Shown here piece after piece: positions 47,211 through 59,069 of a DNA stretch of 64,000 nt. Both the position numbers and the translations under genes were made by a program. Every line of letters begins with the position of its first letter. Positions within the stretch are counted from its first letter, which is position 1. The stretch comes from Thinopyrum elongatum (taxonomy: Eukaryota; Streptophyta; Magnoliopsida; Poales; Poaceae), in the NCBI GenBank assembly GCA_011799875.1, contig CM022297.1, positions 76,946,488 to 77,010,487 on the forward strand. Direction: 5' to 3'. The notes under the pieces were generated by a model. It worked only from the letters and a program-made list of their open reading frames with translations. It searched no databases and was not told where the DNA came from.

Positions 47211-48400
47211 TTATTCTGGGGTGTTCCGGAAGGTCTCTTTCATGTGTTCCTCAGGTGTCATAGTTTGAATAATATTGCTTTCAACATTAATAGGCGTACC
47301 TGAAATATAATGTTTAATTCTTTGCCCATTGACCACCTTCGGGTTAGTACCTTCGGCATTATTTATTTTGATAGCTCCAGAGCGGTAAACCTCTTCGATG
47401 ATATAAGGTCCTTCCCATTTAGAGAGAAGTTTTCCTGCAACGAATCTAAAACGAGAGTTGTACAATAGAACATATTCTCCAACTTTGAATTCTCACTTTT
47501 GGATTCTCTTGTCATGCCATATTTTCACTTTTTCTTTAAATAATTTGGCATTTTCATAGGATTGGGTTCTCCATTCATCCAGTGAGCTAATATCAAATAA
47601 CCTCTTTTCACCGGCAAGTTTGAAATCATAGTTGAGTTCTTTAATTGCCCAATATGCTTTATGTTCTAACTCAAGAGGCAAATGACAAGCTTTTCAATAA
47701 ACCATTTTATAGGGAGACATACCCATATGATTTTAATATGTTGTTCGGTAGGCCCAAAGTGCATCATCCAATTTCTTAGACCAATTCTTCAGGGACCTAT
47801 TAACAATTTTCTGTAATATTAGTTTTATTTGTCTATTGCTAAGTTCAACTTGATCACTAGATTGAGGATGACAGGGTGATGCAATTCTATGGTTAACATC
47901 GTATTTAGCAAGCATTTTACGGAAAGCACCATGAATAAAGTGTGAACCACCATCAGTCATTAAATATCTAGGGACTCCAAACCTTGGCAAAATAGCTTCT
48001 TTAAGCATTTTAATGAAAGTGTTATGATCAGCACTACTAGTTGGAATAGCTTCTACCCACTTAGTAATGTAATCAACAGCAACCAAAATATGTGTATACC
48101 CATTAGAGGAAGGAAAAGGTCCCATATAATCAAAACCCCGAACATCAAATGGTCCGACTGCAAGTGAATAATTCATAGGCATTTCTTGACGCTTACCAAT
48201 ATTACCAATTCATTGAAATTCATAACAAGATAAAACAAACTTACGGGCATCCTTGAAGAGAGTAGGCCAGTAAAAACCAGATTGCAATACCTTGTGAGCA
48301 GTTCTATCTCCCGCATGATGCCCTCCATATGCTTCGGAGTGATATTTCCGTAGGATTTGTTCCTGTTCATGCTCAGGTACACAACGTCTAATAATGCCAT
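47211..48400 (-). pseudogene. C integrase and C-terminal GPY/F region (broken)
   Basis: The zinc-binding region (~48400-48190) keeps its His residues (YGGHHAGD in the correct frame) but the last Cys pair is damaged and a TGA follows. The catalytic core 48182-47733 has GFDYMGPF, LMTDGGSHF and QVELSNR, giving the D-D-E triad. After ALWAYRTTY comes TAA, and later VY-stop-KACHLP. The C-terminal domain continues at 47681-47493 and 47465-47211, with KWEGPYIIEEVYRSG matching the GPY/F module of Ty3/gypsy integrases. The product would join cDNA to host DNA. Several stops make it inactive. Confidence 0.85.
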
Positions 48401-48542
48401 CTACTCCTTCTTTATAAAGATGTGGGTCATCCCAAAAGTAATGTCTTAAATCATAGAAGAACTTTTTTTTTGTTGATAAGTGAAACTAGGTGGTATGTAT
48501 TTAGAAACAATATAATTAGCATAGTCAGCATACCAAGGAGTA

Positions 48543-49166
48543 TTATGAGGAACATTTATTGTAGCTAATTGCTAATTGTTCATCAGGGAAGCTATCATCA
48601 ATAGGTAGTGGGCCATCAAGGATATTCTCTAACCTAGATAAGTTATCAGCTACGGGGTTCTCAGCTACTTTTCTATCAGTTATATGTAAATCAAATTCTT
48701 GTAGCAAGAGAACCCACCTAATGAGTCTAGGTTCAACATATTTCTTTTCCATAAGATATTTAATAGCAGCATGATCGATGTGAATAGTAACTTTAGAATC
48801 AACAATGTAAGATCTGAATTTGTCACAAGCATACACAACTGCTAAAAATTCTTTTTCAGTAGTAGCATAATTTCTTTGGGCACTGTCTAGAGTTTTGCTA
48901 GCATAATGAATAACATTTAGTTTCTTATCAACTCTTTGTCCTAGAATAGCACCAACAACATAATCACTAGCATCACACATAATTTCAAAAGGCAAGTTCC
49001 AATCAGGTGGTTGAACAATAGGTGCAGAAGTTAAGGCTTTCTTAAGTGTTTCAAAGGCTTCTACACAATCATCATAAAAAAAATGGAACATCCTTTTGTA
49101 AAAGATTTGTAAGAGGCCTAGAAATTTTAGAGAAGTCTTTAATAAACCTCCTATGGAAACCAGCAT
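48543..49166 (-). pseudogene. C RNase H domain (fragment of pol)
   Basis: 207-codon frame with [29 protein letters not shown], and [20 protein letters not shown], the usual RNase H order after gypsy RT (strand D, then TTEKE). The [15 protein letters not shown] stretch holds the next acidic site. It ends [14 protein letters not shown], where the frame slips before integrase. It overlaps the RT fragment by a frameshift at the A run near 49077-49084. Confidence 0.85.
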
Positions 49167-49509
49167 GACCTAGGAAACTACGAATACCTTTAATATCTTT
49201 AGGACATGGCATTTTCTCAATTGCATCAACTTTAGCTTTATCCACTTCAATACCTCGTTCAGAAATTTTATGCCCCAAGACAATACCTTCATTAACCATA
49301 AAGTGGCACTTCTCCCAATTCAAGACAAGATTAGTTTGCTCACATCTCTGCCAAACTCGATCAAGGTTGCTTAAGCAATCATCAAAAGAAGATCCATATA
49401 CAGAAAAATCATCCATGAAAACCTCAACAATCTTTTCACAAAAATCAGAGAATATAGCAGTCATACATCTTTGAAAGGTAGCAGGTGCATTGCATAAACC
49501 AAAAGGCAT
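49072..49509 (-). pseudogene. C reverse transcriptase, palm/thumb part (fragment of pol)
   Basis: Starts in RMPFGLCNAPATFQRCM and contains the catalytic FMDDFSVYG (usual [YF]xDD box), then the connection region ([18 protein letters not shown]). Frameshifted from the upstream part at the TG repeat 49618-49628 and from RNase H at a homopolymer. It makes cDNA from the element RNA when intact. Confidence 0.88.
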
Positions 49510-51941
49510 ACGTCTATAAGCATAAGTTCCAAAAGGGCAAGTAAAGGTGGTTTTCTCTTGATCAGGTTGTGAAACAGGTATTTGAGAAAAACCAGAATAT
49601 CCATCAAGGAAGCAAAAGTGTGTGTGTGCTTTGATAATCTTTCTAACATTTGATCAATAAAAGGCAAGGGGTAGTGATCTTTTCTAGTTGCTTTATATAA
49701 TTTTCTAAAATCAATAACCATTCTATAGCCAGTAACAATTCTTTGTGGAATAAGTTCATTTTTGTCATTAGGAACAACAGTAATACCTCCCTTCTTAGGG
49801 ACACAATGAACGGGACTTACCCATCTACTATCAGCTATGGGATAAATTATACCTGCTTCCACAAGCTTTAATATTTCAGTTCTTACCACTTCTTTCATCT
49901 TAGGATTCAAACGTCGTTGATGATCAACAACGGGTTTAGCATCAGGTTCCATATTAATCTTGTGCCGACAGAGAGTGGGACTAATGCCCTTAAGATCATC
50001 AAGAGTATATCCAATAGCAGCTCGGTGTTTCTTCAGAATTTGCAATAATCTTTCTTCTTCATGTTCTGAAAGGTTAGCACTAATAATAACAGGATATATC
50101 TTTTTCTCATCAAGATAAGCATATTTCAAAGTGTCTGGCAATTGTTTTAATTCAAACACAGGATCACCTTTTGGTGGAGGAGGACCTCCTAGAGTTTCAA
50201 TAGGCAAATTATGTTTGAGCAGAGGTCGTTGTTCAAAGAAAATTTTATCTATCTCATTTCTTTCATTCATATGCATATCATTTTCATGGTCTAGCAAATA
50301 TTGTTCCAATGGATGAGTAGGAGGCACAACAATAGAAGCAAGACCAACTGTTTCATCCTTACTAGGTAATTCTTTGTTGTGAGGTTGTCTATTAAACTTG
50401 GAAAAATTAAACTCATGAGACTCATCACCAAAGCTAACACTGACAGTTTGTTTATGACAATCTATAGTAGCATTGACAGTGTTCAAGAAAGGTCTACCAA
50501 AGATATTGGGACATAAGTCATCTTGTGGGGAACCAAGAACTAGAAAATCAGTAGGGTATTTTATTTTCCCACACAAGACTTCAACATCTCTAACAATCCC
50601 AAGTGGTGTGATGGTGTCTCTATTAGCAAGTTTAATAGTAACATCTATGTCTTCTATTTCAGCGGGTGCTATGTCATTCATAATTTCTTGGTATAAGGTA
50701 AAAGGAATAGCACTCACGCTAGCACCTAAATCACATAAAACATGATAACAATGATCTCCTATTTTAACTGAGACAACAGGCATGCCAACAACAGGTCGAT
50801 GTTTATCTTTTTCATCGGGTTTGGCAATTCTAACAGCTTCATCATAGAAGTAAATAACATGCCCATCAATGTTTTCTACCAAGAGATCTTTAACCATAGC
50901 AACACTAGGTTCTACTTTAATTTGTTCAGCAGGTTTAGGTGCTCTAATATTACTTTTGCGAACCACAGTTGAAACCTTAGCATGTTCCTTTATCCTGACA
51001 GGGAAAGTTGGTTTTTCAATATAAGTAGTAGGAACAACTGGGTCAATATTATAAATAATAGTTTCATCCTTAGCTATGTCGGGTTCTTTAATTTCTTCTT
51101 TGATTGGTGGGTGATATTTAAACCACTTCTCCTTAGGGAGATCGACATGAATAGCAAATGATTCACAAAAGGAGGCTACTATCTCAGAGTCAAGTCCATA
51201 TTTAGTGCTAAACTTGTGAAAAGCATCGGTATTCATAAAAGATTTAACACAATCAAATTCAAGCTTAATACCTGACTCTTTACCTTCGGCGAGTTCCCAA
51301 TCTTCAGAGTTGTGTTTAATTCTTTCTAAAAGATCCCACCTAAATTGAATAGTCTTCTTCATAAAAGAACCAGTACAAGAAGTATCGAGCATGGATCGAT
51401 CATCATGAGAAAGCCGAGCATAAAAATTCTGAATAATAATTTCTCTTGAGAGCTCATGATTGGGGCATGAATATAACATTGACTTAAGCCTCCCCCAAAC
51501 TAGAGTGATACTTTCTCCTTCACGAGGCCAAAAATTATATATATAGTTCTGATCATGATGAACTAGATGCATAGGATATTTTTTTTGGTGAAATTCCAAT
51601 TTCAATCGATTCCAATTCCTAGATCCAATATCATCGCATAGCCTATACCATCCCAATGCCTTTCCCTTCAAAGATAAAGGGAAAACCTTCTTCTTAGCTT
51701 CATCTCCGGGCAAACCTGCAAGCTTAAATAATCCACAAATTTCATCCACATATATCAAGTGCATATCAGGATGTTCAGTTCCATCTCCTGCATAAGGATT
51801 AGCTAGCAGTTGTTCTATCATACCCGAACGAATTTGATAACCAATATTTTAAGTAGGTGTAGTAGGTTGAGGGGTAGCTAATTGTGGTTCCGGTCGAGGT
51901 GAAGATACCCCGAACAAACCCCTCAAAGGATGATTCTCCAT
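49461..51941 (-). pseudogene. C gag-protease-RT N-terminal part
   Basis: The true start is ATG at 51941 (MENHPLRGLFG); codon 31 is TAA (51849-51851), then the frame is open for 786 codons from 51821. The gag core includes LKGKALGWYRLCDD and LSREIIIQNFYARL (~residues 40-140 of the long frame). I see no CCHC zinc knuckle. Protease has CDLGASVSAIPF at ~363-374 with the aspartate of the DxGA active site. RT begins ~620, with WVSPVHCVPKKGG and MVIDFRKLYKATRKDHYPLPF. At residue ~734 an extra CA/TG unit shifts the frame, so the last ~50 residues are out of frame. Confidence 0.9.
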
Positions 51942-52018
51942 AGTAACAAGTGACAATAAATTTCAGCACGTAGTAATAATTTTCCCTTACCAATTTCCAC
52001 TTACCAAGTGCGCTTCAC

Positions 52019-52036
52019 TCCCCGGCAATGGCGCGA
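52019..52036 (-). other. Primer-binding site of C (tRNA-Asp type)
   Basis: Minus-strand TCGCGCCATTGCCGGGGA. Position and length match the sites of A, B and D; two differences from the form used in D. Confidence 0.75.
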
Positions 52037-52047
52037 GAAAAGAGCCT

Positions 52048-53561
52048 TGATGACCCACAAGTATAGGGGATCAATCATAGTCCTTTCGATAAGTAAGAGT
52101 GTCGAACCCAACGAGGAGCAGAAGGAAATGACAAGTGGTTTTCAGCAAGGTAATTTCTGCAAGCACTGAAATAGTCGGTAACAGGTAGTTTGATAGCAAG
52201 ATAATTTGTAACGAGCAAGTAACGGTAAAAATAAAGTGCAGCAAGGTAGCCCAATCCTTTTGTGGCAAAGGACAGGCAAAAACGGTCTCTTATGATAAGC
52301 AAAGCGTTCTTGAGGGTACACGGGAATTTCATCATATCACTTTCATCATGTCGGTTTGATTCATGTTCGCTACTTTGATAATTTGCTATGTGGGTGGACC
52401 GGTGCTTAGGTGCTGTTCTTACTTGAACAAACCTCCTACTTATGATTAACCCCCTCGCAAGCATCCGCAACTACGAGAAAAGTATTAAGATAAAATCTAA
52501 CCATAGCATTAAACTTTTGGATCCAAATCAGTCCCTTACGAAGTAGCGCATAAACTAGGGTTTAAGCTTCTGTCACTCTAGCAACCCATCATCTAATAAC
52601 TACTCCACAATGCATTCCCTTAGGCCCAAATATGGTGAAGTGCCATGTAGTTGACGTTCACATGACACCACTAAGGGAATCACAACATACATATCATCAA
52701 AATATCGAACACATATCAAGCTCACATGATTACTTGCAACATGACTTCTCCCGTGACCTCAAGAACAAAAGTAACTACTCACGAATAATAATCATGCTCA
52801 AGATCAGAGGGGTATTAAATAGCATAATGGATATGAACATATAATCTTCCACAAATAAACCATATAGTAATCAACTACAAGATGTAATCAACACTACTAG
52901 TTACCCACAAGCACCAATCTAAGGTTCCGGTACAAAGATTGAACACAAAAGATGAACTAGGGTTTGAGAGGAGATGGTGCTATTGAAGATGTTGATGGAG
53001 ATGGCCCTCACAAAGATGGGAGAGTTGTTGGTGATGACGATGACGAAGATTTCCCCCTTCGGGAGGGAAGTTCCCCCGGCGGAATCGCTCCGCCGAAGGG
53101 CAAAAGTGCTCCTGCCCAAGTTCCACCTCGATACGGCGGCGCTTCATCCCGAAAGACCTCTCCTTATTTTTTCTAGGTCAAAATGACTTATATACCAGAA
53201 GAGGGGCACCGGAGGTGGGCCAAGGAGGGCACAACCCACCAGGGCGCGTCTGGGCTCCTTGGCGCACCCAGGTGGGTTGTGCCCACCTGGTGGGCCCCCT
53301 CTGGTAGTTATTTTCTCCAATATTATTCATATATTCCAAAACAATTCTCTGTAAATTTTCAGCTCATTTGGAGATGTGCAGAATAGGTAACTCTGACGTA
53401 GCTTTTTTAGGTCCTCAATTCCAGCTGCCGGTATTCTCCCTCGTTGTGTAAAGCTTGCTTAATATGAGAGAAAAGGCATTAGAAATAATCCAAAAAGCAT
53501 AATTATGCATAAAAACATTATAAACAACAGTAGGAAAATGTGATGCAAAATGGACGTATCA
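52048..53561 (-). repeat. 5' LTR of C
   Basis: 1514 bp, ends TGATACGTCC / GGGTCATCA. TATA box TATATAAG (53187-53194) follows a GC-rich inverted repeat (~53225-53295). Very similar to 43364-44883. Confidence 0.92.
53187..53194 (-). promoter_or_regulatory. TATA box of C 5' LTR
   Basis: Minus-strand TATATAAG, ~35 bases past the GC-rich inverted repeat. Confidence 0.6.
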
Positions 53562-54472
53562 GTCTTGCGTGGGATACCCGTGGTGACAATGGGGTGTTCT
53601 ATTGATTCACTTGATGTATGTTTTGGCACTCAACTCGTGGATTCCCGAGGTGACATTGGGGTAATTTATGCATAGGGGTTGATGCACGTTTTCGTCCTTT
53701 TTGCTTCGGTAGAAATCTTGGGGCACTCTTTGAGGTTCTTTGTGTTGGATTGAATATTATGAATCCGAAGTTGTTTGATGCATATCGTATAATTGACCCA
53801 CGGATACTTGTGGTGACATTGGAGTATCTAGGTGACATTAGGGTTGGTTGATGTGTATCATATGGTGTTATTTTACTACAAACTCTAGGGCTGTTTGTGA
53901 CACTTATAGGAATAGCTCAATGGATTGATCGGAAAGAATAACTTTGAGGTGGTTTCATACCCTACAAGCAATTTCATCTTATGTTCTCCGCGATAGGAAC
54001 TTTGGATTGACTCTTTGTCGCACGTTGAGGGATTGCCATATGATTTAAGTATGTTATCATTGTTGAGAGAATTTGCACTAGTGAAAGTATGAACCCTAGG
54101 CCTTGTTTTCAAGCATTGCAATACCGTTTTTGTTCACTTTTGTTACTAGTTACCTTGCTGTTTTTATATTTTCAGATTACAAAAACATATTTCGAGTATC
54201 CATATTACACTTGTATCACCATCTCTTCGCCGAACTAGTGCACCTATACGATTTACCATCGTATTGGGTGTGTTGGGGACACAAGAGATTCTTTGTATGT
54301 GGTTGCAGGGTTGATTGAGAGAGACCATATTCATCCTACGCCTCCCACGGATTGATAAACCTTAGGTCATCCACTTGAGGGAAAATTGCTACTGTCCTAC
54401 AAAACTTTGCGCTTGGAGGCCCAACACGAGTCTACAAGAAGAAGGTTGCTTAGTAGACATCAAGCTCTTTTC

Positions 54473-54490
54473 TGGCGCCATTGCCGGGGA
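54473..54490 (+). other. Primer-binding site of B (tRNA-Asp type)
   Basis: TGGCGCCATTGCCGGGGA, 10 bases after the LTR end. Confidence 0.85.
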
Positions 54491-54584
54491 GGTGAGTGCT
54501 TGAAGGTATATCTTTAGATCTTGCAATTGAATCTTTTAGTTTCTTGTTTATCACTAGTTTGGTCTATAAAAGAAAACTAAAAAA

Positions 54585-55541
54585 ATGGAATTGAGGTTGC
54601 CTCATATGCTTCATCTCTTTAATGTCTTTCGTGAAAATGATGGAATGGAAAATTGTGCTCAAGTGTTAGAAGAAGAAGTTATTAAAATGTTTGGCACTAA
54701 ATCTTTGAATGATGAGCATGATTGCAATGTTGTTGGTATGAATTCTTTGAATATCCATGATGCTAATGATATGCAAAGCCACAAGCTTGGGGATGCTATG
54801 TTTGATGAAGATGATATTTTTAGTCCCCCAAGTTTTGATGAGCAAATTTATTACGATGATAACATGCCTCCTATTTATGATGATTATATTGATGAAAGTG
54901 GGTTTGGAAGAGTGTCAACTCTAGTTAATAATGATCCCACTATTTTGGAGGGTGTTGAATCTTTTTACAATATTGATAAAAGTGGATTTGGAGAGGTCAT
55001 GACTTTATTTAGTGATAAATCCAATATTTTGGAAGAGGTTCCAATTGATTATGAGAACAAAGTTGCTATCTATGATGATTATTGTGATGACATGTATGCT
55101 ATAAAGAATAATGATAACCATGAAACTTGTCATCATGATTTTAATTTTCAATTGGATTATGCCTCACATGATAGTTATTTTGTTGAGTTTGCTCCCACTA
55201 CTATTCATGATAATAAATTTGCTTATGTGGAGAGTAGTAAAATTTATATTCTTATGAATCATGAAAAGAATGCTTTATGTGATAGTTATATTGTTAAATT
55301 CATTCATGATGATACTGAGAATTATTATGAGAGAGGAACATATGCTTTTACATATCTCAATAATCTCAAGTTTCCTCTCTATGTGTTGAAAATCTTGAAG
55401 TTCTGCTTGTTTTGCCTTACTATGCTAGTTGATTCTTGTTCCCACAAAATCCCCATGCATAGGAAGTGGGTTAGGCTTAAATGTGCTAGTCATATGCTTC
55501 ATGGTGCTCCCGTTATGTTTCAATTCTTATCTTTTATGTGA
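54585..55541 (+). CDS. Intact acidic ORF of non-autonomous element B (unknown)
   Basis: 318 codons from MELRLPHMLHLFNVF to MFQFLSFM. It starts 94 bases after the PBS, the same site as in A and D. Residues ~68-83 are KLGDAMFDEDDIFSPP, followed by an Asp/Tyr-rich run. Residues 105-160 form two ~28-residue repeats headed SGFGRVSTL and SGFGEVMTL, each followed by ILEGV or ILEEV. Residues ~263-282 are hydrophobic, a possible membrane segment. A Lys/His/Arg-rich tail follows. No CCHC, DxG, RT or integrase motif. The codons for KLGDA contain AAGCTTGGGGATGCT, the element's polypurine sequence. Possibly a gag substitute or accessory protein; that is a guess. Confidence 0.72.
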   Translation: MELRLPHMLHLFNVFRENDGMENCAQVLEEEVIKMFGTKSLNDEHDCNVVGMNSLNIHDANDMQSHKLGDAMFDEDDIFSPPSFDEQIYYDDNMPPIYDDYIDESGFGRVSTLVNNDPTILEGVESFYNIDKSGFGEVMTLFSDKSNILEEVPIDYENKVAIYDDYCDDMYAIKNNDNHETCHHDFNFQLDYASHDSYFVEFAPTTIHDNKFAYVESSKIYILMNHEKNALCDSYIVKFIHDDTENYYERGTYAFTYLNNLKFPLYVLKILKFCLFCLTMLVDSCSHKIPMHRKWVRLKCASHMLHGAPVMFQFLSFM

Positions 55542-55619
55542 GCATCATTGAAATCATCATGCCTAGCTAGGGGCCTTAAACAATAGCGCTTGTTGGGAGA
55601 CAACCCAATATTTGCCCCT

Positions 55620-57140
55620 AATGTTTTTTTGTGTTCACATGATTAAGCTACTGTATTAATCTTGTTTTATAGCTTTTATTTGAATAAAGTGCCAAGTAAA
55701 GCCTTTGGGATAGTGTGGTTGATAGTTGATTTGATTCTGTGCAAAAACAGAAACTTTTGCGTCAAGTAACAGAATTGTTAAAATTCACTGGAACGTGAAA
55801 AAACTCTGAAATTTTTACAGAGGATTTATATAAAAAAATTCTACGTTTTAATAATTTTTCAGAATTGTTGGAGCAACAGAAGTATGAGAATAATTCACTG
55901 GACCCTACTGTTCTGTTTTTGACAGATTCTGTTTTCGATGCATAGTTTGCTTGTTTTCTAGTTTCTATAGCTTATATTGCTTAATATAAATTGTGGAAAT
56001 TATATAGTACAGTAGGAATTATGTGGAAACAATTATTAATCTTGTCTTTGACAGTACCCAAGTGATTGATTTGTTTTACTATGCTAACCCATCTCACGAA
56101 GTTTCGTTAAGTTTTGTGTGATTGAAGTTTTCAAGTTTTGGGTGAGATATCGATATGAGGAGAATAAGGAGTGACAAGACCCTAAGCTTGGGGATGCCCA
56201 AGGCACCCCAAGATAATATTCAAGGAATATGCATGCAACTAAGCTTGGGGATGCCCCGGAAGGCATCCCCTCTTTCGTCTTCAACATTATCGGTAATCTC
56301 ACTTGGAGCTATATTTTTATTCGTCACATGATATGAGTTTTGCTTGGAGCATCATTTTATTTTATTAGTACTTGCTTGCTGTTATTTATAATAATGTTTT
56401 GCATCTTTTATTTCAATAAAAGTGTCAAGTATAGCCTTTACCATGCTTATTTTGCAAGTCTATATGTTGCTGTTTTGAAAATAGAAAGTTTTCTATCATT
56501 GTCTGAATTCTTCTGGAAATTCAGAACGTGATAAAATCTTGAAATTTTTACAAAATGAGTAACAACAAATTTTCTACAGTGTGGTGATTTTTAGAATTTT
56601 TTGAGTTAGTTAAGTATGAGTATAATTGCACTATTTACAGACTATCCTGTTTAGACAGATTGATGTTATGTTTGCATTGTTCACATATGTTTGCCTTTTT
56701 AATGATTCTATTTGAGGATAGGAGTATTAAATATGAAGAGGCATTTAGTATGAAATGTCAAATTATAATTTTAGTGATTTTCTACAGTAGAGAATGATAA
56801 GGTTTTGCATTGGATTTATACTAACTTATCTCACGAGTTCTTGTTGAGTTTTGTGTGGATGAAGTTTTTAAGAATTAGGGAAACCGTGATATGAAAGGAA
56901 TTAAGGAGACACAAAAGCTCAAGCTTGGGGATTCCCAAGGAATCCCTAGTTAATATTTCAAGAAGTCTCAAGCATCTAAGCTTGGGGATGCCCCGGTTGG
57001 CATCCCACCTTTCTTCTTCAATAATGATCGTAGTATCGGTTGAGCCTAAGTTTTTGCTTCTTCACATGATGTGTGCTATTTTTAGAATGTCATTTTATTT
57101 TGTTTTACTTGATATTTTAATAAAATACTAAGATCTGAAA
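55620..57140 (+). repeat. ~735-bp tandem duplication with hairpins (B)
   Basis: Hairpins at 56188-56212, 56247-56270, 56921-56949 and 56984-57007. The third reads GGGGATTCCCAAGGAATCCC, where A and D have GGGGATGCCCAAGGCATCCC: a paired change that keeps the stem. Repeated anchors are TTTGAATAAAGTGCCAAG (~55680) and TTTCAATAAAAGTGTCAAG (~56411). No ORF. Confidence 0.78.
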
Positions 57141-57239
57141 TTCTTAAATGAGAGAGAATCTTCACATAGCTACTTAATTATTTGACTACTCATTGATCTT
57201 CACTTATATTTTTTTGGAGTAGTTTGTCAGTTGCTCTAG

Positions 57240-59040
57240 TGCTTCACTTATATCTTTTTAGAGCATGGCGGTGGTTTTATTTTGAAGAAATTGATGAACT
57301 CTCATGCTTCACTTATATTATTTTGAGAGTCTTTAAACAGCATGGTAATTTTCTTAGGTTATGAATTTAGTCCTAATATGATGGGCATCCAAGAGGGATA
57401 TAATAAAAACTTTCATATGAAGAGCATTGAATATATGAGAAGTTTGATTCCTTTCATGTGTTTTGAGATATAAAGATAGTGATATTAGAGTCATGCTAGT
57501 GAGTAATTGTGGATTGGTATAAATACTTGTGTTAAAGTTTGTGATTCCCGAAGCATGCACGTATGGTGAACCGTTATGTGATGAAGTCGGAGCATGATTT
57601 ATTTTTTAATTGTCTTCCTTATGAATGGCGGTTGAGGACGAGCGATGGTCTTTTCCTACCAATCTATCCCACTAGGAGCATGCGTATTAGTACTTTGCTT
57701 TGATGGCTAATAAATTTTTGCAATAAGTATGTGAGTTCTTTATGACTAATGTTGAGTCCATGGATTATACGCACTCTCACCCTTCCACCGTTGCTGGCCT
57801 CTCTAGTACCGCGCAACTTTCGCCGGTGCATTAAACCCACCATATACCCTTCCTCAAAGAAGCCACCATACCTACCTATTATGGCATTTCCATAGCCATT
57901 CCGAGATATATTGCCATGCAACTTCCACCGTTCCGTTTATTATGACACACACCATCATTGTCATATTGCTTTGCATGATCATGTAGTTGGCATAGTATTT
58001 GTGGCTTGGCCACCATTCATATTTTTTATACATGTCACTCTTGATGATTGCACATCCCGGTACACCACCGGAGGCATTCATATAGAGTCATACTTTGTTC
58101 TAGTATCGAGTTGTAATTCTTGAGTTGTAAGTAAACAAAAGTGTGATGATCATCATTATTAGAGCATTGTCCCATGTGAGGAAATGATGATGGAAGCTAT
58201 GATTCCCTCACAAGTTGGGATGAGACTCCGGACTTTAAAAAATAAAAAGAGCCCAAAAAAAGAGGCCAAAGAGCCCAAACAAAAAAATATGAGAGAAGGG
58301 ACAATGTTACTATCCTTTTTCCACACTTGTGCTTCAACGTAGCACCATGTTCTTCATGATAGAGAGTCTCCTATTTTATCACTTTCATATACTAGTGGGA
58401 ATTTTTCATTATAGAACTTGGCTTGTATATTCCAATAATGGGCTTCCTCAAATTGCCCTAGGTCTTCGTGAGCAAGCAAGTTGGATGCACACCCACTTAG
58501 TTTTCATTTTGAGCTTTCATACACTTATAGCTCTAGTGCATCTGTTGCATGGCAATCCCTACTCACTTGCATCGATATCAATTGATGGGCATCTCCATAG
58601 CCCATTAATTTACCTAGTTGATGTGAGACTTTCTCCTTTTTGTCTTATCCTCACAACCACCACCATACTCTATTCCACTTATAGTGCTATATCCATGGCT
58701 CACGCTCATGTATTGCGTGAAAGTTGAAAAGGCTTGAGAACATTAAAAGTATGAAACAATTGCTTGGCTTGCCATCGGGGTTGGGCACGATGAAATATTT
58801 TGTGTGATGAAGATAGAGCATAGCCAGACTATATGATTTTGTAGGGATAACTTTCTTTGGCCATGATATTTTGAGAAGACATGATTGCTTTATTAGTATG
58901 CTTGAAGTATTATTGTTTTTATGTCAATATTAAAATTTTGTTTTGAATCTTATGGATCTGAACATTCATGCCACAATAAAGAAGATTACACTGATAAATA
59001 TGTTAGGTAACATTCACACTTCATAAATTCTTTCTTTTAT
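57240..59040 (+). other. B-specific 3' module
   Basis: Unlike the 3' module of A, D and C until the last ~50 bases before the polypurine tract (CTACTCGAGGACGAG). It carries short frames only; the longest sense one is 58329-58727. It includes A-rich GAGCCCAAAAAAAGAGGCC-type repeats near 58240-58290. Confidence 0.6.
58329..58727 (+). CDS. Possible hydrophobic ORF in B 3' module
   Basis: 132 codons, first residues MLQRSTMFFMIESLLFYHFH, rich in Leu, Ile, His and Ser with two or three hydrophobic stretches. It sits where some Athila-type elements carry an env-like ORF, but it has no signal peptide, no furin-like site and no known motif that I can see. It could be chance. Low confidence. Confidence 0.2.
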   Translation: MLQRSTMFFMIESLLFYHFHILVGIFHYRTWLVYSNNGLPQIALGLREQASWMHTHLVFILSFHTLIALVHLLHGNPYSLASISIDGHLHSPLIYLVDVRLSPFCLILTTTTILYSTYSAISMAHAHVLRES

Positions 59041-59069
59041 CTTTACCTACTCGAGGACGAGCAGGAATT

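Larger units (their letters stand above)
43364..53561 (-). mobile_element. C: Athila-type Ty3/gypsy element with gag-pol (decayed)
   Basis: Minus-oriented: 5' LTR 52048-53561, PBS 52019-52036, gag-pol 51941-47211, a third ORF 46872-46477, 3' non-coding module, polypurine tract 44884-44897, 3' LTR 43364-44883. Order PR-RT-RNaseH-IN and the tRNA-Asp primer site place it in Ty3/gypsy, Athila-like. Several frameshifts and stops make it non-autonomous today. It is the only element here with pol. Confidence 0.92.
42618..54462 (+). repeat. 5' LTR of B (42618-43363 + 53567-54462)
   Basis: Starts TGATACGTCTCC, ends TAGTAGACATCA. Target repeats around C are GACTT (43359-43363) and GTCTT (53562-53566). 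The intact 3' LTR reads GTCTT here, so the left copy mutated later. TATA-like CATATAAATATGG at 42962-42974. Confidence 0.88.

Noticed and set aside
57664..58123. Overlapping short ORFs in B 3' module
   Set aside because: Open on both strands over the same bases; no conserved feature seen.
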